Positions 7,019 to 14,751 of a stretch of DNA of 64,000 nt are shown here, in pieces. The notes beneath the pieces are model-generated. The model had not been told where the DNA came from. It worked only from the letters and a program-made list of their open reading frames with translations, and made no database searches. Made by a program: the position numbers and the translations under genes. Origin of the DNA: Fibrobacterota bacterium (lineage in GTDB: Bacteria; Fibrobacterota; Fibrobacteria; UBA5070); assembly GCA_016715065.1 (NCBI GenBank), contig JADKBN010000031.1:372001-436000 (forward strand). Direction: 5' to 3'. Every line of letters begins with the position of its first letter. Positions within the stretch are counted from its first letter, which is position 1.

Positions 7019-9036
7019 GGTGGATCACCTCCTTTTACCGGTTTGGATCGCTGCAAGTCGAAGGCACTTTGCAGGTTCCGATTCGTTTCTTCGATCTCCC
7101 GGATCCGCCCGAGGAGACTTCCCTTGACCGCATCGAACAGGCCGTGCAAAGCGTCCTGATACCTCTTCACCGCCTGGTCATCCTCCGCTTCGGTGGAGAT
7201 CTCCCCTTCCAGCGGGATGCCATAGGAGCCCGGCCCTTGTCGATCGGGTCGGACCCGACAAGCGTTCTCCAACTCCGCCATCTGCACCGGCGCATCCTTC
7301 CGACCCAGGGAGAACACGCGATCCTTGACCAGCTCCTCCTGGAATCTCAGGACCTGCGCCTCCATCACGATGAAATCGCGGATGGCGGCGGAAGTGTCGA
7401 CGGAATTTGGCATCCTTTCGCGGAACATTCTCCAACGATCCGTAGCCTTGGAGTTCTTCATGTAGGATACGATGGCCTTCCGCGCCTTGGCATCGGAGGC
7501 GGCAACGTTTCCGGCCAGGATCGTCTTCTGGTTCCAGATCCTCTCGAGCACCCTGAGCAGGGAGGCGTAGGTCCGCGCACTGTCGGCATCCAACCATCGG
7601 TGCGAGGACATTTGGTCCTTGACGCCCATCGGAGACCAGGCGGATGGGGCGTCTCCCACACCTCCGCGATGCTTCACGGAAGCGATCAGATCACGCGTTT
7701 CGGTGGCGCAGTTTCCGGTCAGAAAACGATAGTCGCCTTCGTATCCCCAGTGGCTTTCCAGGATGCGGTCCACCAGGTCCCTTTTCTCCTCAAAGCTCAG
7801 GGATAGGGGGTAGGCCACCAGGTCCCGGAGATCCCCGTACAGGTATTCGCGGAACACGTCGTCGAAGGGAAGCAGGAACATCCTCGACGGGAGTCTTTCC
7901 GTCGCCAGGTTCCACAGCCCCGGATCGAAGCCGCGCAGGTCGGCGCGGAAGCTCGCCACCACGTGGTCCAGGGTGTTTTCCAGGCACTTGGGGCCTATCG
8001 GGGTGGCCGGCAGGATCCGTCCGGTGATGGAATCGTATCGCTCCGGCGCGCAGACGACCAGACGGAGCATGGAATGACCCCACTTGCTGACAAATCCCGT
8101 CCCAGGACTCGCCACCAGGTAGTCGATCCGGTAGATCCGGTCGGGATCGAGGTCGCGTGGGCGATCTCCCGCCGAGGAGAAAACGAACACCTTGGTGTTG
8201 GTGCGACAGGTGCGGTACGGGAACGGGTCGTGCCTGAAGGACTGGTCGAAGTACCTAAACAGCGATGGACGGCGGCAGGCGTAGGTGCTGTCCAGCAAGA
8301 AGTATTCGAAATTGACCGCGAAAGCCTCCCGTGAGGACCGCACCTCGTAGAGGTCGGGTGATCTCTGGGGGTTGGTGTTCTTGTTGCTGGACCAGAATCG
8401 TCCCGGGGCGAAGTCCGATTTGCGCTGGAATTGTGGATCGGCGGACGGCACGGGAAGGGGATCCGATTCTTTTCCGTGCGCTTGGTTCGTTGCCCGGTCC
8501 TCGTAGGCGTGGGCCAGCTCGTGCAGAACCGCCGCGACCGCCTCCGCATGGAGACTGCCATGGCGGCAGGGCAATGGTGTCGCCTGGGGTGTGGCAGGGG
8601 TGTAGTGGCTCGCCAGGTGGGCGTTCAGCACGATCTCGCCTATCCTTTCCCACGGGCGCCATTGATACCGGGCCAGCTCCAGCGAAGCCCCCTCTTCACC
8701 TTCTCCACAGATCCTGGATGGTGTTGGGAGCGGATCCGAGTGCTCGTCCACTCTCCAGCTCACGGCGGGACGCCCGGAGCTCGCATCGGTCAAGGTCCCT
8801 CTGACCAGAGGGGGCAGCCGATTCCAGGCGTCGTTGAACAAAGAATCCATGCGCGTTTGAAGGTTGGAAACGCCCGAAGAGGTCTCTTCGCGTGCCCAAC
8901 CAAACACCCCGGCGCTTCCCACCACCAGCAACGCGATTTGGACTTGACCCATCCAACCCCGCGCACGGCGACTCCGTCCTGCGGGTCTGACGTTGGCATC
9001 CCGCCAACCGGGCAGGCGAGGAAAGGGGAAGGGCAT
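7015..9036 (-). CDS. HExxH metallopeptidase-like / DUF4105 (Lnb-type) fusion protein
   Basis: The 673-residue product has a basic N-terminus and one membrane segment (about 31-46, QIALLVVGSAGVFGW), so the bulk is probably periplasmic. The first domain has the zinc motif HELAH (His172, Glu173, His176), and the SREAFAVNFEYF helix offers Glu237 as a possible third ligand. The second domain carries the hallmarks of DUF4105/Lnb N-terminal-type domains: WGHSMLRLVV with His321 and FLTGNCATETRDL with Cys443. In Lnb this His/Cys pair serves lipoprotein acyl transfer or related thiol chemistry. The C-terminal 130 residues look helical. Both putative active sites appear intact. It ends in an ATGA overlap with the Gly-rich partner gene. 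The substrate is unknown. Confidence 0.75.
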   Translation of the reverse strand: MPFPFPRLPGWRDANVRPAGRSRRARGWMGQVQIALLVVGSAGVFGWAREETSSGVSNLQTRMDSLFNDAWNRLPPLVRGTLTDASSGRPAVSWRVDEHSDPLPTPSRICGEGEEGASLELARYQWRPWERIGEIVLNAHLASHYTPATPQATPLPCRHGSLHAEAVAAVLHELAHAYEDRATNQAHGKESDPLPVPSADPQFQRKSDFAPGRFWSSNKNTNPQRSPDLYEVRSSREAFAVNFEYFLLDSTYACRRPSLFRYFDQSFRHDPFPYRTCRTNTKVFVFSSAGDRPRDLDPDRIYRIDYLVASPGTGFVSKWGHSMLRLVVCAPERYDSITGRILPATPIGPKCLENTLDHVVASFRADLRGFDPGLWNLATERLPSRMFLLPFDDVFREYLYGDLRDLVAYPLSLSFEEKRDLVDRILESHWGYEGDYRFLTGNCATETRDLIASVKHRGGVGDAPSAWSPMGVKDQMSSHRWLDADSARTYASLLRVLERIWNQKTILAGNVAASDAKARKAIVSYMKNSKATDRWRMFRERMPNSVDTSAAIRDFIVMEAQVLRFQEELVKDRVFSLGRKDAPVQMAELENACRVRPDRQGPGSYGIPLEGEISTEAEDDQAVKRYQDALHGLFDAVKGSLLGRIREIEETNRNLQSAFDLQRSKPVKGGDPP
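7022..7034 (-). promoter_or_regulatory. extended perfect Shine-Dalgarno sequence
   Basis: Read on the minus strand this is AAGGAGGTGATCC, complementary to the full conserved 3' end of 16S rRNA (GGATCACCTCCTT). It ends three bases before the ATG at 7018, with GGAGG nine bases upstream, and it is encoded within the last codons (Gly-Gly-Asp-Pro-Pro) of the upstream gene. Confidence 0.8.
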
Positions 9037-9322
9037 CGTCCTGAATTTAGGAATCCACTCCCATTCCGGAGACCCGGAAAGCGAGGATTCGACCTCGACT
9101 GCTTCTGAGAGTTCCCTTTTCGCGCTTCGTCAGAATATGTCTACATCTTTCCCCCGCCGTCGACACAACCGCAAAACAGTCCCTTTCTGACTCCCCTGAA
9201 ACCCAAACTCCAGAGCCCGCCCTCCACCTTCGTAAACCAGCACTCTCGCCTCGGTTTCCACATCTAAACACATCTCAGTCTCATTCTCTATTTTGACTCC
9301 TTCACCGTTCCTGGAGGAGCTC

Positions 9323-10183
9323 ATGGTTCGTTCGCATCTATTGATTGTCCTGGGTCTTGCCTTGCCTGCCACCACCTTCGCGCTGTCGCTGGGCGGCGGC
9401 GTGGGTGCCTTCGGGGGCGAAGTCTCCGAAGCCAAAACGGAGGCCAAGCCCTATTCGTTTTCCGGCACCGCCTTCGGGGTCAAGGTGGTGGATCCTTCCG
9501 GGTCGCTTCTGTCCTTGATGTCCAACGCCACCGGCAACTACGGGCGTATGCTGGGCGCCCAACAGCGAGCCAAGGAAAGCGCCGAAAAAGGCGGCGACGG
9601 CAAGGCCACCTACGAAGCGCGCACCTCGGTCAATTCCACCGGCAGCACCCAAACCCTGGAAGTGCTGTGGGTGGGAAGCGGCGAGTTCACCAACCAGGAC
9701 CTGAAAGGCAAGGAAGTGACAGATTCCGACGCCGACATCCTGGCCATCCAGGGATCGCTCCTGGGCCAGATGACCTCGTGGAACGGACTGGGGGGACTTC
9801 CGCTTTCCGTGGTGGCGCAGTTTCGCATGGTGATGGGCTACTACGACCTCATCGGCAAGGACCCTTCCGGCTACCAAACCGAACAGAACAAGATGTGGAT
9901 CACCATCCCCTTCGGTGCCGCACTGGTGTACGACGCCCCCGCAGGGGTTTCGGTGTGGGGTTCGGCCGGCTACGACCCCATCACGGGCGTGATCTCGATC
10001 TTCAGCACCAACGTCCACCAGGCCTGGGAACTGGGTGCCGGAGCCACTTGGCAGCCGTTGGGATGGCTTGCCGTCGATGCCACCTGGGAACACCGGATTT
10101 CCAACGTGGACAACAACGATGTGTGGAAGTTCACCACCGACGGCATCCAAGCGCAAGCCCGCATCGACTTCGACGGCTTCTGA
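9323..10183 (+). CDS. exported protein, probable small outer-membrane beta-barrel
   Basis: The 286-residue product starts at ATG 9323 behind GGAGGAG; the upstream in-frame ATG has no ribosome site. It has a signal peptide (LLIVLGLALPATTFA). Gly-rich amphipathic stretches follow: LSLGGGVGAFGGEV, SFSGTAFGVKVVD, VVAQFRMVMGYYDLI, ITIPFGAALVYDA, VSVWGSAGYDP and WLAVDATWEHRIS. The chain ends in Phe (QARIDFDGF), as outer-membrane barrels usually do. The pattern fits roughly 8-10 strands, but no named family was recognised. A 22-bp hairpin (10255-10276) follows without a T-run. Confidence 0.55.
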   Translation: MVRSHLLIVLGLALPATTFALSLGGGVGAFGGEVSEAKTEAKPYSFSGTAFGVKVVDPSGSLLSLMSNATGNYGRMLGAQQRAKESAEKGGDGKATYEARTSVNSTGSTQTLEVLWVGSGEFTNQDLKGKEVTDSDADILAIQGSLLGQMTSWNGLGGLPLSVVAQFRMVMGYYDLIGKDPSGYQTEQNKMWITIPFGAALVYDAPAGVSVWGSAGYDPITGVISIFSTNVHQAWELGAGATWQPLGWLAVDATWEHRISNVDNNDVWKFTTDGIQAQARIDFDGF

Positions 10184-10254
10184 GCAAAGACCTCCCTCCA
10201 CTTTCTTGTCGACCCTTCCAGAAGCCAAGCGATCCGGGCCAACGTTCCTGGATT

Positions 10255-10276
10255 GACCCGCTGGGCACGGCGGGTC
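10255..10276. terminator. weak hairpin after the outer-membrane protein gene
   Basis: GACCCGC (10255-10261) and GCGGGTC (10270-10276) form a 7-bp stem with an 8-base loop, 72 bp after the stop codon. There is no T-run, so this may be only an mRNA 3' stabiliser. Confidence 0.3.
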
Positions 10277-10394
10277 CATGAATTAGATTCATCTCCAGCC
10301 AGAGTTTCCCTTTCCCCGCTTCTGGAGTCCTCGATGTCACGTCGTCATGCTGTGCTGTGTATCGGTAGATGATCCGGCGGATGACGAGGGTACA

Positions 10395-11075
10395 ATGACG
10401 CATGATCGCAAGCCAAATCGCATGCCCCACCATGACTACTCCACTCCGGGGGCATATTTTGTCACCATCTGCACGCTAGGGATGCTGGAACATCTAGGTG
10501 ACATTCGCGATGGCCGGATGCAACTGAACGATTTCGGTCGAATCGTGGAAACCCAATGGCACTGGGCGTTGGATCATTTTGATGGCATCGAAACCGATGC
10601 ATTTGTGGTCATGCCCAACCATGTGCACGGCATCGTGTTCGTGACCGACCCAACGATTGCGCCGCCCGACGCAACCGTGCCCGTGCCCGTGCCCGCACCA
10701 CCAACGGTACCCTACGTTCCGCCAACGTCCGCACCAACGCCAACGCCCGTAGGGACAATCCTAGGATTGTCCCTACGCATTGGCGAACGCATTGGTGAAC
10801 GGACGGGTGAACGGTTGGTCCAACCGGCGGCGCAACCGTTGTACGTACCGGTGACGTCCCGGCGGCACAACACGTTGTCCAAAACCATCAACGCGTTCAA
10901 AACAACGTCGTCGAAACACATCCACATCGCAGGAAACACGGATTTCCGGTGGCAGCGATCGTTCCATGATCACATCATCCACAACACCGAAGAATTGTCC
11001 CGGATCCGACAGTACATCGTCGACAACCCCAGGAAATGGGCAATGCAGCGCAGGTTCGATATCGACGGCCTCTGA
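10395..11075 (+). CDS. REP-associated tyrosine transposase (RAYT, Y1/HUH type)
   Basis: The 226-residue product has the HUH motif in MPNHVHGIV and the catalytic Tyr in IRQYIVDNPRKW. Around these are the family blocks PGAYFVTICT, RRHNTLSKTINAFKT and WQRSFHDHIIHN. RAYTs cut and move single-stranded palindromic REP sequences. Between the HUH motif and the next block lies a low-complexity insertion of about 75 residues, rich in Pro and Thr. It is encoded by short repeats (CCCGTG units) and a 28-bp perfect palindrome. The chosen start MTHDRKPNRMPHHDY matches the usual family N-terminus. No element ends or target duplications were seen, so this looks like a domesticated single gene rather than an IS copy. 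Confidence 0.88.
   Translation: MTHDRKPNRMPHHDYSTPGAYFVTICTLGMLEHLGDIRDGRMQLNDFGRIVETQWHWALDHFDGIETDAFVVMPNHVHGIVFVTDPTIAPPDATVPVPVPAPPTVPYVPPTSAPTPTPVGTILGLSLRIGERIGERTGERLVQPAAQPLYVPVTSRRHNTLSKTINAFKTTSSKHIHIAGNTDFRWQRSFHDHIIHNTEELSRIRQYIVDNPRKWAMQRRFDIDGL
10750..10777. repeat. 28-bp perfect palindrome inside the RAYT gene
   Basis: GTAGGGACAATCC and GGATTGTCCCTAC are exact inverted copies around a central TA. Weaker symmetry continues outwards (CCAACGCC on the left, GGCGAACGCATTGG on the right). It is in frame and encodes the peptide VGTILGLSLR. RAYT substrates are imperfect palindromes of this size, so it may be a REP-like unit embedded in its own transposase gene. Confidence 0.75.
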
Positions 11076-11095
11076 TCCATCGCGTCGTGCGCTTT

Positions 11096-11112
11096 GCCAG
11101 ATTATGTCTGGC
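11096..11112. repeat. small hairpin just after the RAYT gene
   Basis: GCCAGA (11096-11101), a 5-base loop and TCTGGC (11107-11112) form a perfect 6-bp stem 20 bp after the RAYT stop codon. It could be a recognition hairpin of the transposase or a fortuitous stem. Confidence 0.35.
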
Positions 11113-11134
11113 ACCCCATAGGCACCCCCGCAAC

Positions 11135-11172
11135 AAAAAAGCCCTCCCGCCGCATCGCGACGAGAGGGCTTT
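11135..11172 (-). terminator. rho-independent terminator of pdhABC
   Basis: Read on the minus strand, AAAGCCCTC pairs with GAGGGCTTT around a 17-base loop and is followed by a run of six T. It lies 30 bp after the pdhC stop codon. The RAYT gene converges on it from the other side. Confidence 0.85.
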
Positions 11173-11202
11173 CGGATCCGACGCCCGCTCCTAAAGGGGC
11201 TG

Positions 11203-12585
11203 TTAGAATAGAAGGAGCGTCGGATTCTCCAGCAGGTTCTTGGCGGCTTGCAGGTAGCGCGCGCCGTCGGAGCCGTCCACCACGCGGTGGTCTCCGGAAA
11301 GCGTGAGGGTCATCACCTGGCCTGCCACGATTTGTCCATCGGGCGAAACCACGGGCTTTTTGAGGATCGCGCCCACGGCCATGATCACGGCCTGCGGGGG
11401 ATTCACGATCGCCTGGAAGTGGCTCACGCCGAACATTCCCAAGTTGGACACGGTGAGCGTGCCTCCCGTGAATTCCTCCGGTTTGAGTCCCTTGTCCTTG
11501 GCACGCTTACCCAGTTCCTTGGCTTCCATGGCCATCTGCTTGAGCGGCTTGAGGTCCGCGTCGCGGATGGTGGGGGTGATGAGCCCCGATGGCAGGCTCA
11601 CCGCAAACGACAGATGCACCGCGGCATGACGAATGATGGCATCGCCGTCCCACGAGGCATTCACCTCCGGCACTTCCTTGGCGGCCAACGCCGCGGCCTT
11701 GAGCACCAGGTCGTTGACCGTGATCTTAAGCGAAGAGCCCTGCGCGGCCAACCCCACGTTCAGCTTCTCCCGGAACTCCATCATCGGAGATGCGTCGATC
11801 TCGATGGTGCTGTAGAAGTGGGGGATGGTGCTCTTGCTCTCGGCCAAGCGACGCGCGATGGTCTTGCGCATGTTGGACAGCGGCAGTCGTTCGGAGGCGG
11901 CGCGAGGTGCGGCGATGGCCACTTGCGAAAGTCCGCCTTCCACCGGCGCGAGCTTGGCACGGCCGTTCTTGCCTTCCAGAGCCGCTTGGACGTCTTCAGC
12001 CGTGATGCGTCCGCCTGGGCCCGTGCCCTTGACGTCGTACAGCGAGATTCCTTTTTGGGCCGCGATCTTGCGGGCCAAGGGCGAGGCGCGCAAGCGGCCT
12101 TCCAGTTCGCCCTTTTCAGCAGCCTCGTCCATGGCCTGGGTCTCGATCACCGCGCCACGGGCGGCGTTCTTGAATTCGGCCGCCACCACGGGCTGGACAG
12201 GAGTTGTCGGAGCGGAAGGCTCGGACGGAGGCGCCACCGGAGCGCGTTTTTCATCGGCCGCCTTGGTGGCCGATTCCGCCTTGACCTTGGACGACTGCAA
12301 GGACGTGTCCGTCGCCGCCTGGGCAAGCAGACTGGAGATGTCTTCGCCGGCCTTGCCCACGATGCAGATGGGTCCGCCCACCGGCACCACGCCACCCGCC
12401 GCGACGGTCTGCTTCAGGAGCACGCCGTCTTCGAAACATTCCACGTCCTGCGTGGCCTTGTCGGTCTCGATCTCGGCGAGGAGATCGCCGTTCTTCACGA
12501 CGTCGCCTTCATTTTTGAGCCACTTGGTGAGCGTCCCCTCCACCATGGAGTCGGACATCCGGGGCATAAGGATCGCGTGTGCCAT
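11203..12585 (-). CDS. pdhC: pyruvate dehydrogenase E2, dihydrolipoyllysine acetyltransferase
   Basis: The 460-residue product transfers the acetyl group from lipoate to CoA. The N-terminal lipoyl domain carries the attachment lysine in EIETDKATQDVE (Lys43). A Pro/Ala-rich linker follows (about 85-140). The peripheral E1/E3-binding domain (ASPLARKIAAQKGISLYDV, GTGPGGRITAEDV) comes next. The C-terminal catalytic domain ends with the active-site motif DHRVVDG (His433, Asp437). There is one lipoyl domain, as in many bacterial E2 chains. The ATG overlaps the pdhB stop by one base (TAATG), so translation is coupled. The E3 subunit is not in this operon; lpd lies about 39 kb away. Confidence 0.95.
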   Translation of the reverse strand: MAHAILMPRMSDSMVEGTLTKWLKNEGDVVKNGDLLAEIETDKATQDVECFEDGVLLKQTVAAGGVVPVGGPICIVGKAGEDISSLLAQAATDTSLQSSKVKAESATKAADEKRAPVAPPSEPSAPTTPVQPVVAAEFKNAARGAVIETQAMDEAAEKGELEGRLRASPLARKIAAQKGISLYDVKGTGPGGRITAEDVQAALEGKNGRAKLAPVEGGLSQVAIAAPRAASERLPLSNMRKTIARRLAESKSTIPHFYSTIEIDASPMMEFREKLNVGLAAQGSSLKITVNDLVLKAAALAAKEVPEVNASWDGDAIIRHAAVHLSFAVSLPSGLITPTIRDADLKPLKQMAMEAKELGKRAKDKGLKPEEFTGGTLTVSNLGMFGVSHFQAIVNPPQAVIMAVGAILKKPVVSPDGQIVAGQVMTLTLSGDHRVVDGSDGARYLQAAKNLLENPTLLLF

Positions 12586-13559
12586 TATGCTACCACCTGC
12601 TTGACGGCCTCGATGATCCGGGCCACGTTGGGGATGCACTCGTCTTCCAAAGCCGACGAGAAAGGCATGGGCGCTTCCACCGAAGTCACGCGCAGAATCG
12701 GCGCATCGAGGTGGTCAAAGCAGGCTCGCTGGACTTCCGCCGCCACCTGGGCGCTTACGCCGCAGAAGGGCTTGGTCTCGTCCACGCACACCAGGTTGTG
12801 GGTCTTGCGCACGGAGGCGAACACCGTGGGCCAGTCCAGCGGTTTGATGGAGCGCAGGTCGATGATCTCGGCGCGAATGCCCATCTTGTGCAGTTCCTGG
12901 GCCGCCTCCAGCACCGTCCAGCAGCTGCGTCCGTGGGTCACGATGGTGACATCGGTCCCTTCCTGCAGAATGTTGGCCTTGCCGATCGGCGTGAGGTAGT
13001 CGCCGTCCGGCACCTCCGACTCGCGTCCGTACAGAGCTTCGTTCTCGATGACAAGAATTGGATTGTCGTCGCGGATGGCGCTCTTGAGAAGCCCCTTCAC
13101 GTCGGCGGCGAACGCCGGCACCACGACCTTCAAGCCGGGGAACGTCGCGTAGATGTTCTCCGGAGCGTGGCTGTGGGTGGCTCCGATCTGATGACCGCCG
13201 CCGGAGTTGCCGCGGAAGACCATCGGGATCTTGATCTGGCCGCCGCTCATGTAGCGGATCTGGGCGGCGTTGTTCACGATCTGGTCGAAGGCCACGAACG
13301 AGAACGAGAAGGTCATGAACTCCACGATGGGTCGCAGACCGTACATCGCCGCGCCGATCGCGAGCCCGGCGAACCCGGCCTCCGAAATGGGCGAATCGAT
13401 CACGCGGTCCGGACCGAATTTGTCCAACAAACCCTTGGAGCACTTGTAGGCCCCGTTGTACTGCGCGACTTCCTCTCCGATCAGAAACACGCGGCTGTCG
13501 CGCGTCATCTCTTCGGACATGGCATCGCGTACGGCATCCCTATAGGCGATCTTGGCCAT
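12585..13559 (-). CDS. pdhB: pyruvate dehydrogenase E1 component, beta subunit
   Basis: The 324-residue product begins MAKIAYRDAVRDAMSEEM and has the E1-beta landmarks FLIGEEVAQYNGAYK, VIDSPISEAGFAGLAIGAA and GATHSHAPE. The central AAGGAG ribosome site overlaps the end of pdhA, eight bases before the ATG; the open frame further upstream is a shadow. It forms the alpha2-beta2 E1 enzyme with pdhA for thiamine-diphosphate-dependent decarboxylation of pyruvate. Its C-terminal transketolase-type domain (SAQVAAEVQRACFDHLDAP) is complete. Confidence 0.95.
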   Translation of the reverse strand: MAKIAYRDAVRDAMSEEMTRDSRVFLIGEEVAQYNGAYKCSKGLLDKFGPDRVIDSPISEAGFAGLAIGAAMYGLRPIVEFMTFSFSFVAFDQIVNNAAQIRYMSGGQIKIPMVFRGNSGGGHQIGATHSHAPENIYATFPGLKVVVPAFAADVKGLLKSAIRDDNPILVIENEALYGRESEVPDGDYLTPIGKANILQEGTDVTIVTHGRSCWTVLEAAQELHKMGIRAEIIDLRSIKPLDWPTVFASVRKTHNLVCVDETKPFCGVSAQVAAEVQRACFDHLDAPILRVTSVEAPMPFSSALEDECIPNVARIIEAVKQVVA

Positions 13560-13570
13560 CTTGAATCTCC

Positions 13571-14605
13571 TTACGCGTAGATATCGGTGTAGATCTCGGA
13601 CTGGGCGGGGTACGGCGAAGCCAGGGCCCATTCGTGGGACTCCTGCACCTCTTTTCGCACCTCGTCCTCCAGCTTGTCCAGATCCTTTTCGGAAACGGTC
13701 CCTTCCGACAGAATCCGTCCACGCAGGATCTCCACCGGATCGTGCTTGCGGTATTCCTCCACCTCGTCCTTGGAGCGGTAGTACTGCGGATCGCTCATGG
13801 AGTGTCCGCGGTAGCGGTAGGTCATCAGCTCCAGGATGGCCGGCATGTTCTCCTTGCGGGCCCGCTCGGCCAGCGTCCAGGAAACCTGGCGCACCAGATC
13901 GAAATCCTGCGCCTCGGCGCGAACGCCCATCATGTCGTAGCCCAACGCGCGCTTGTAGAGTTCCACCGGCGCCGAGTGGCGTTCCACCGCCGTTCCCATG
14001 GAGTACATGTTGTTTTCGATCACGTAGATCACCGGGATCTTCATGAGCTGGGCCAAGTTCAGCGACTCGTGGAAAGCGCCCTGGTTCACGGCGCCGTCGC
14101 CCATGTAGCAGAAGCAGACCTTCTTCTCACCGAGGTACTTGGTGGCGAACGCCAGTCCCAGTCCCAGCGCGGTTTGGCCGCCCACAATACCGTGGCCGCC
14201 GTACATCTGCTTGTCCACATTGAAGTAATGCATGGAGCCGCCCTTGCCCTTGACCACGCCGGTGGCGCGTCCGTAGAGCTCGGCGAAGGCAGGCCCTGGC
14301 CGGATCCCGCGCATCAGGCCGTGCGCGTGGTCGCGGTAGGCGGTGATCACCGGGTCGGCATCGGTGATGGCGGCAAAGGTGCCCGCCGCCACGGCTTCCT
14401 GGCCGTTGTACAGGTGGCAGAAGCCCCCGATCAGGCCGGTTTGGTAGCTCTGGTAGGAGCGTTCCTCGAATTTTCTGGTGAGGAACATGAGCCGGTACCA
14501 GCGCAGGCGTTCCTCCCGCGAAAGTTCCGGTGCCTTGCCGTAATCGGGCAGGGGCTGGGTGGTCGCCAGGACTCCAGCTCCGGTTGGAAGAGGTTTTTGA
14601 GTCAT
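13571..14605 (-). CDS. pdhA: pyruvate dehydrogenase E1 component, alpha subunit
   Basis: The 344-residue product is chosen to start at ATG 14605 (MTQKPLPTGAGVL), preceded by GGAG; the longer open frame is the shadow of the ATPase gene upstream. The thiamine-diphosphate motif begins GDGAVNQGAFHES and ends IENN. Other E1-alpha landmarks are AYRDHAHGLMRG, KGKGGSMHYF, GGHGIVGGQ and TYRYRGHSMSDP (the phosphorylation-loop region). First gene of pdhABC; the promoter must lie in the 146-bp gap upstream. Confidence 0.95.
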   Translation of the reverse strand: MTQKPLPTGAGVLATTQPLPDYGKAPELSREERLRWYRLMFLTRKFEERSYQSYQTGLIGGFCHLYNGQEAVAAGTFAAITDADPVITAYRDHAHGLMRGIRPGPAFAELYGRATGVVKGKGGSMHYFNVDKQMYGGHGIVGGQTALGLGLAFATKYLGEKKVCFCYMGDGAVNQGAFHESLNLAQLMKIPVIYVIENNMYSMGTAVERHSAPVELYKRALGYDMMGVRAEAQDFDLVRQVSWTLAERARKENMPAILELMTYRYRGHSMSDPQYYRSKDEVEEYRKHDPVEILRGRILSEGTVSEKDLDKLEDEVRKEVQESHEWALASPYPAQSEIYTDIYA

Positions 14606-14751
14606 CGCGTCAGCTCTCCAAGATTGAGACTTAAAGTCAATATACCAACGTATCCGAGGCTCGGCCACTTTCCATGGCAATTTCCTAGGAAAGCGGGTTT
14701 TGCCTCCCCGGAAGGAGGCCGCGCGAGGTCTCGCCGAGCTGGGCGGGAGGA

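Noticed and set aside
7018..7035. Sequence identical to the 3' end of 16S rRNA
   Set aside because: Only the terminal 13-15 bases match and no upstream 16S sequence is present; it is the ribosome site of the minus-strand gene.
10184..11134. Complete IS200/IS605-type insertion sequence around the transposase
   Set aside because: No matching left and right ends, no tnpB and no insertion scar; RAYT-type architecture fits better.
11248..12999. Plus-strand open frame of 583 codons opposite pdhC/pdhB
   Set aside because: Antisense shadow of two clear dehydrogenase genes; the translation is His/Arg/Gly-rich with no family match.
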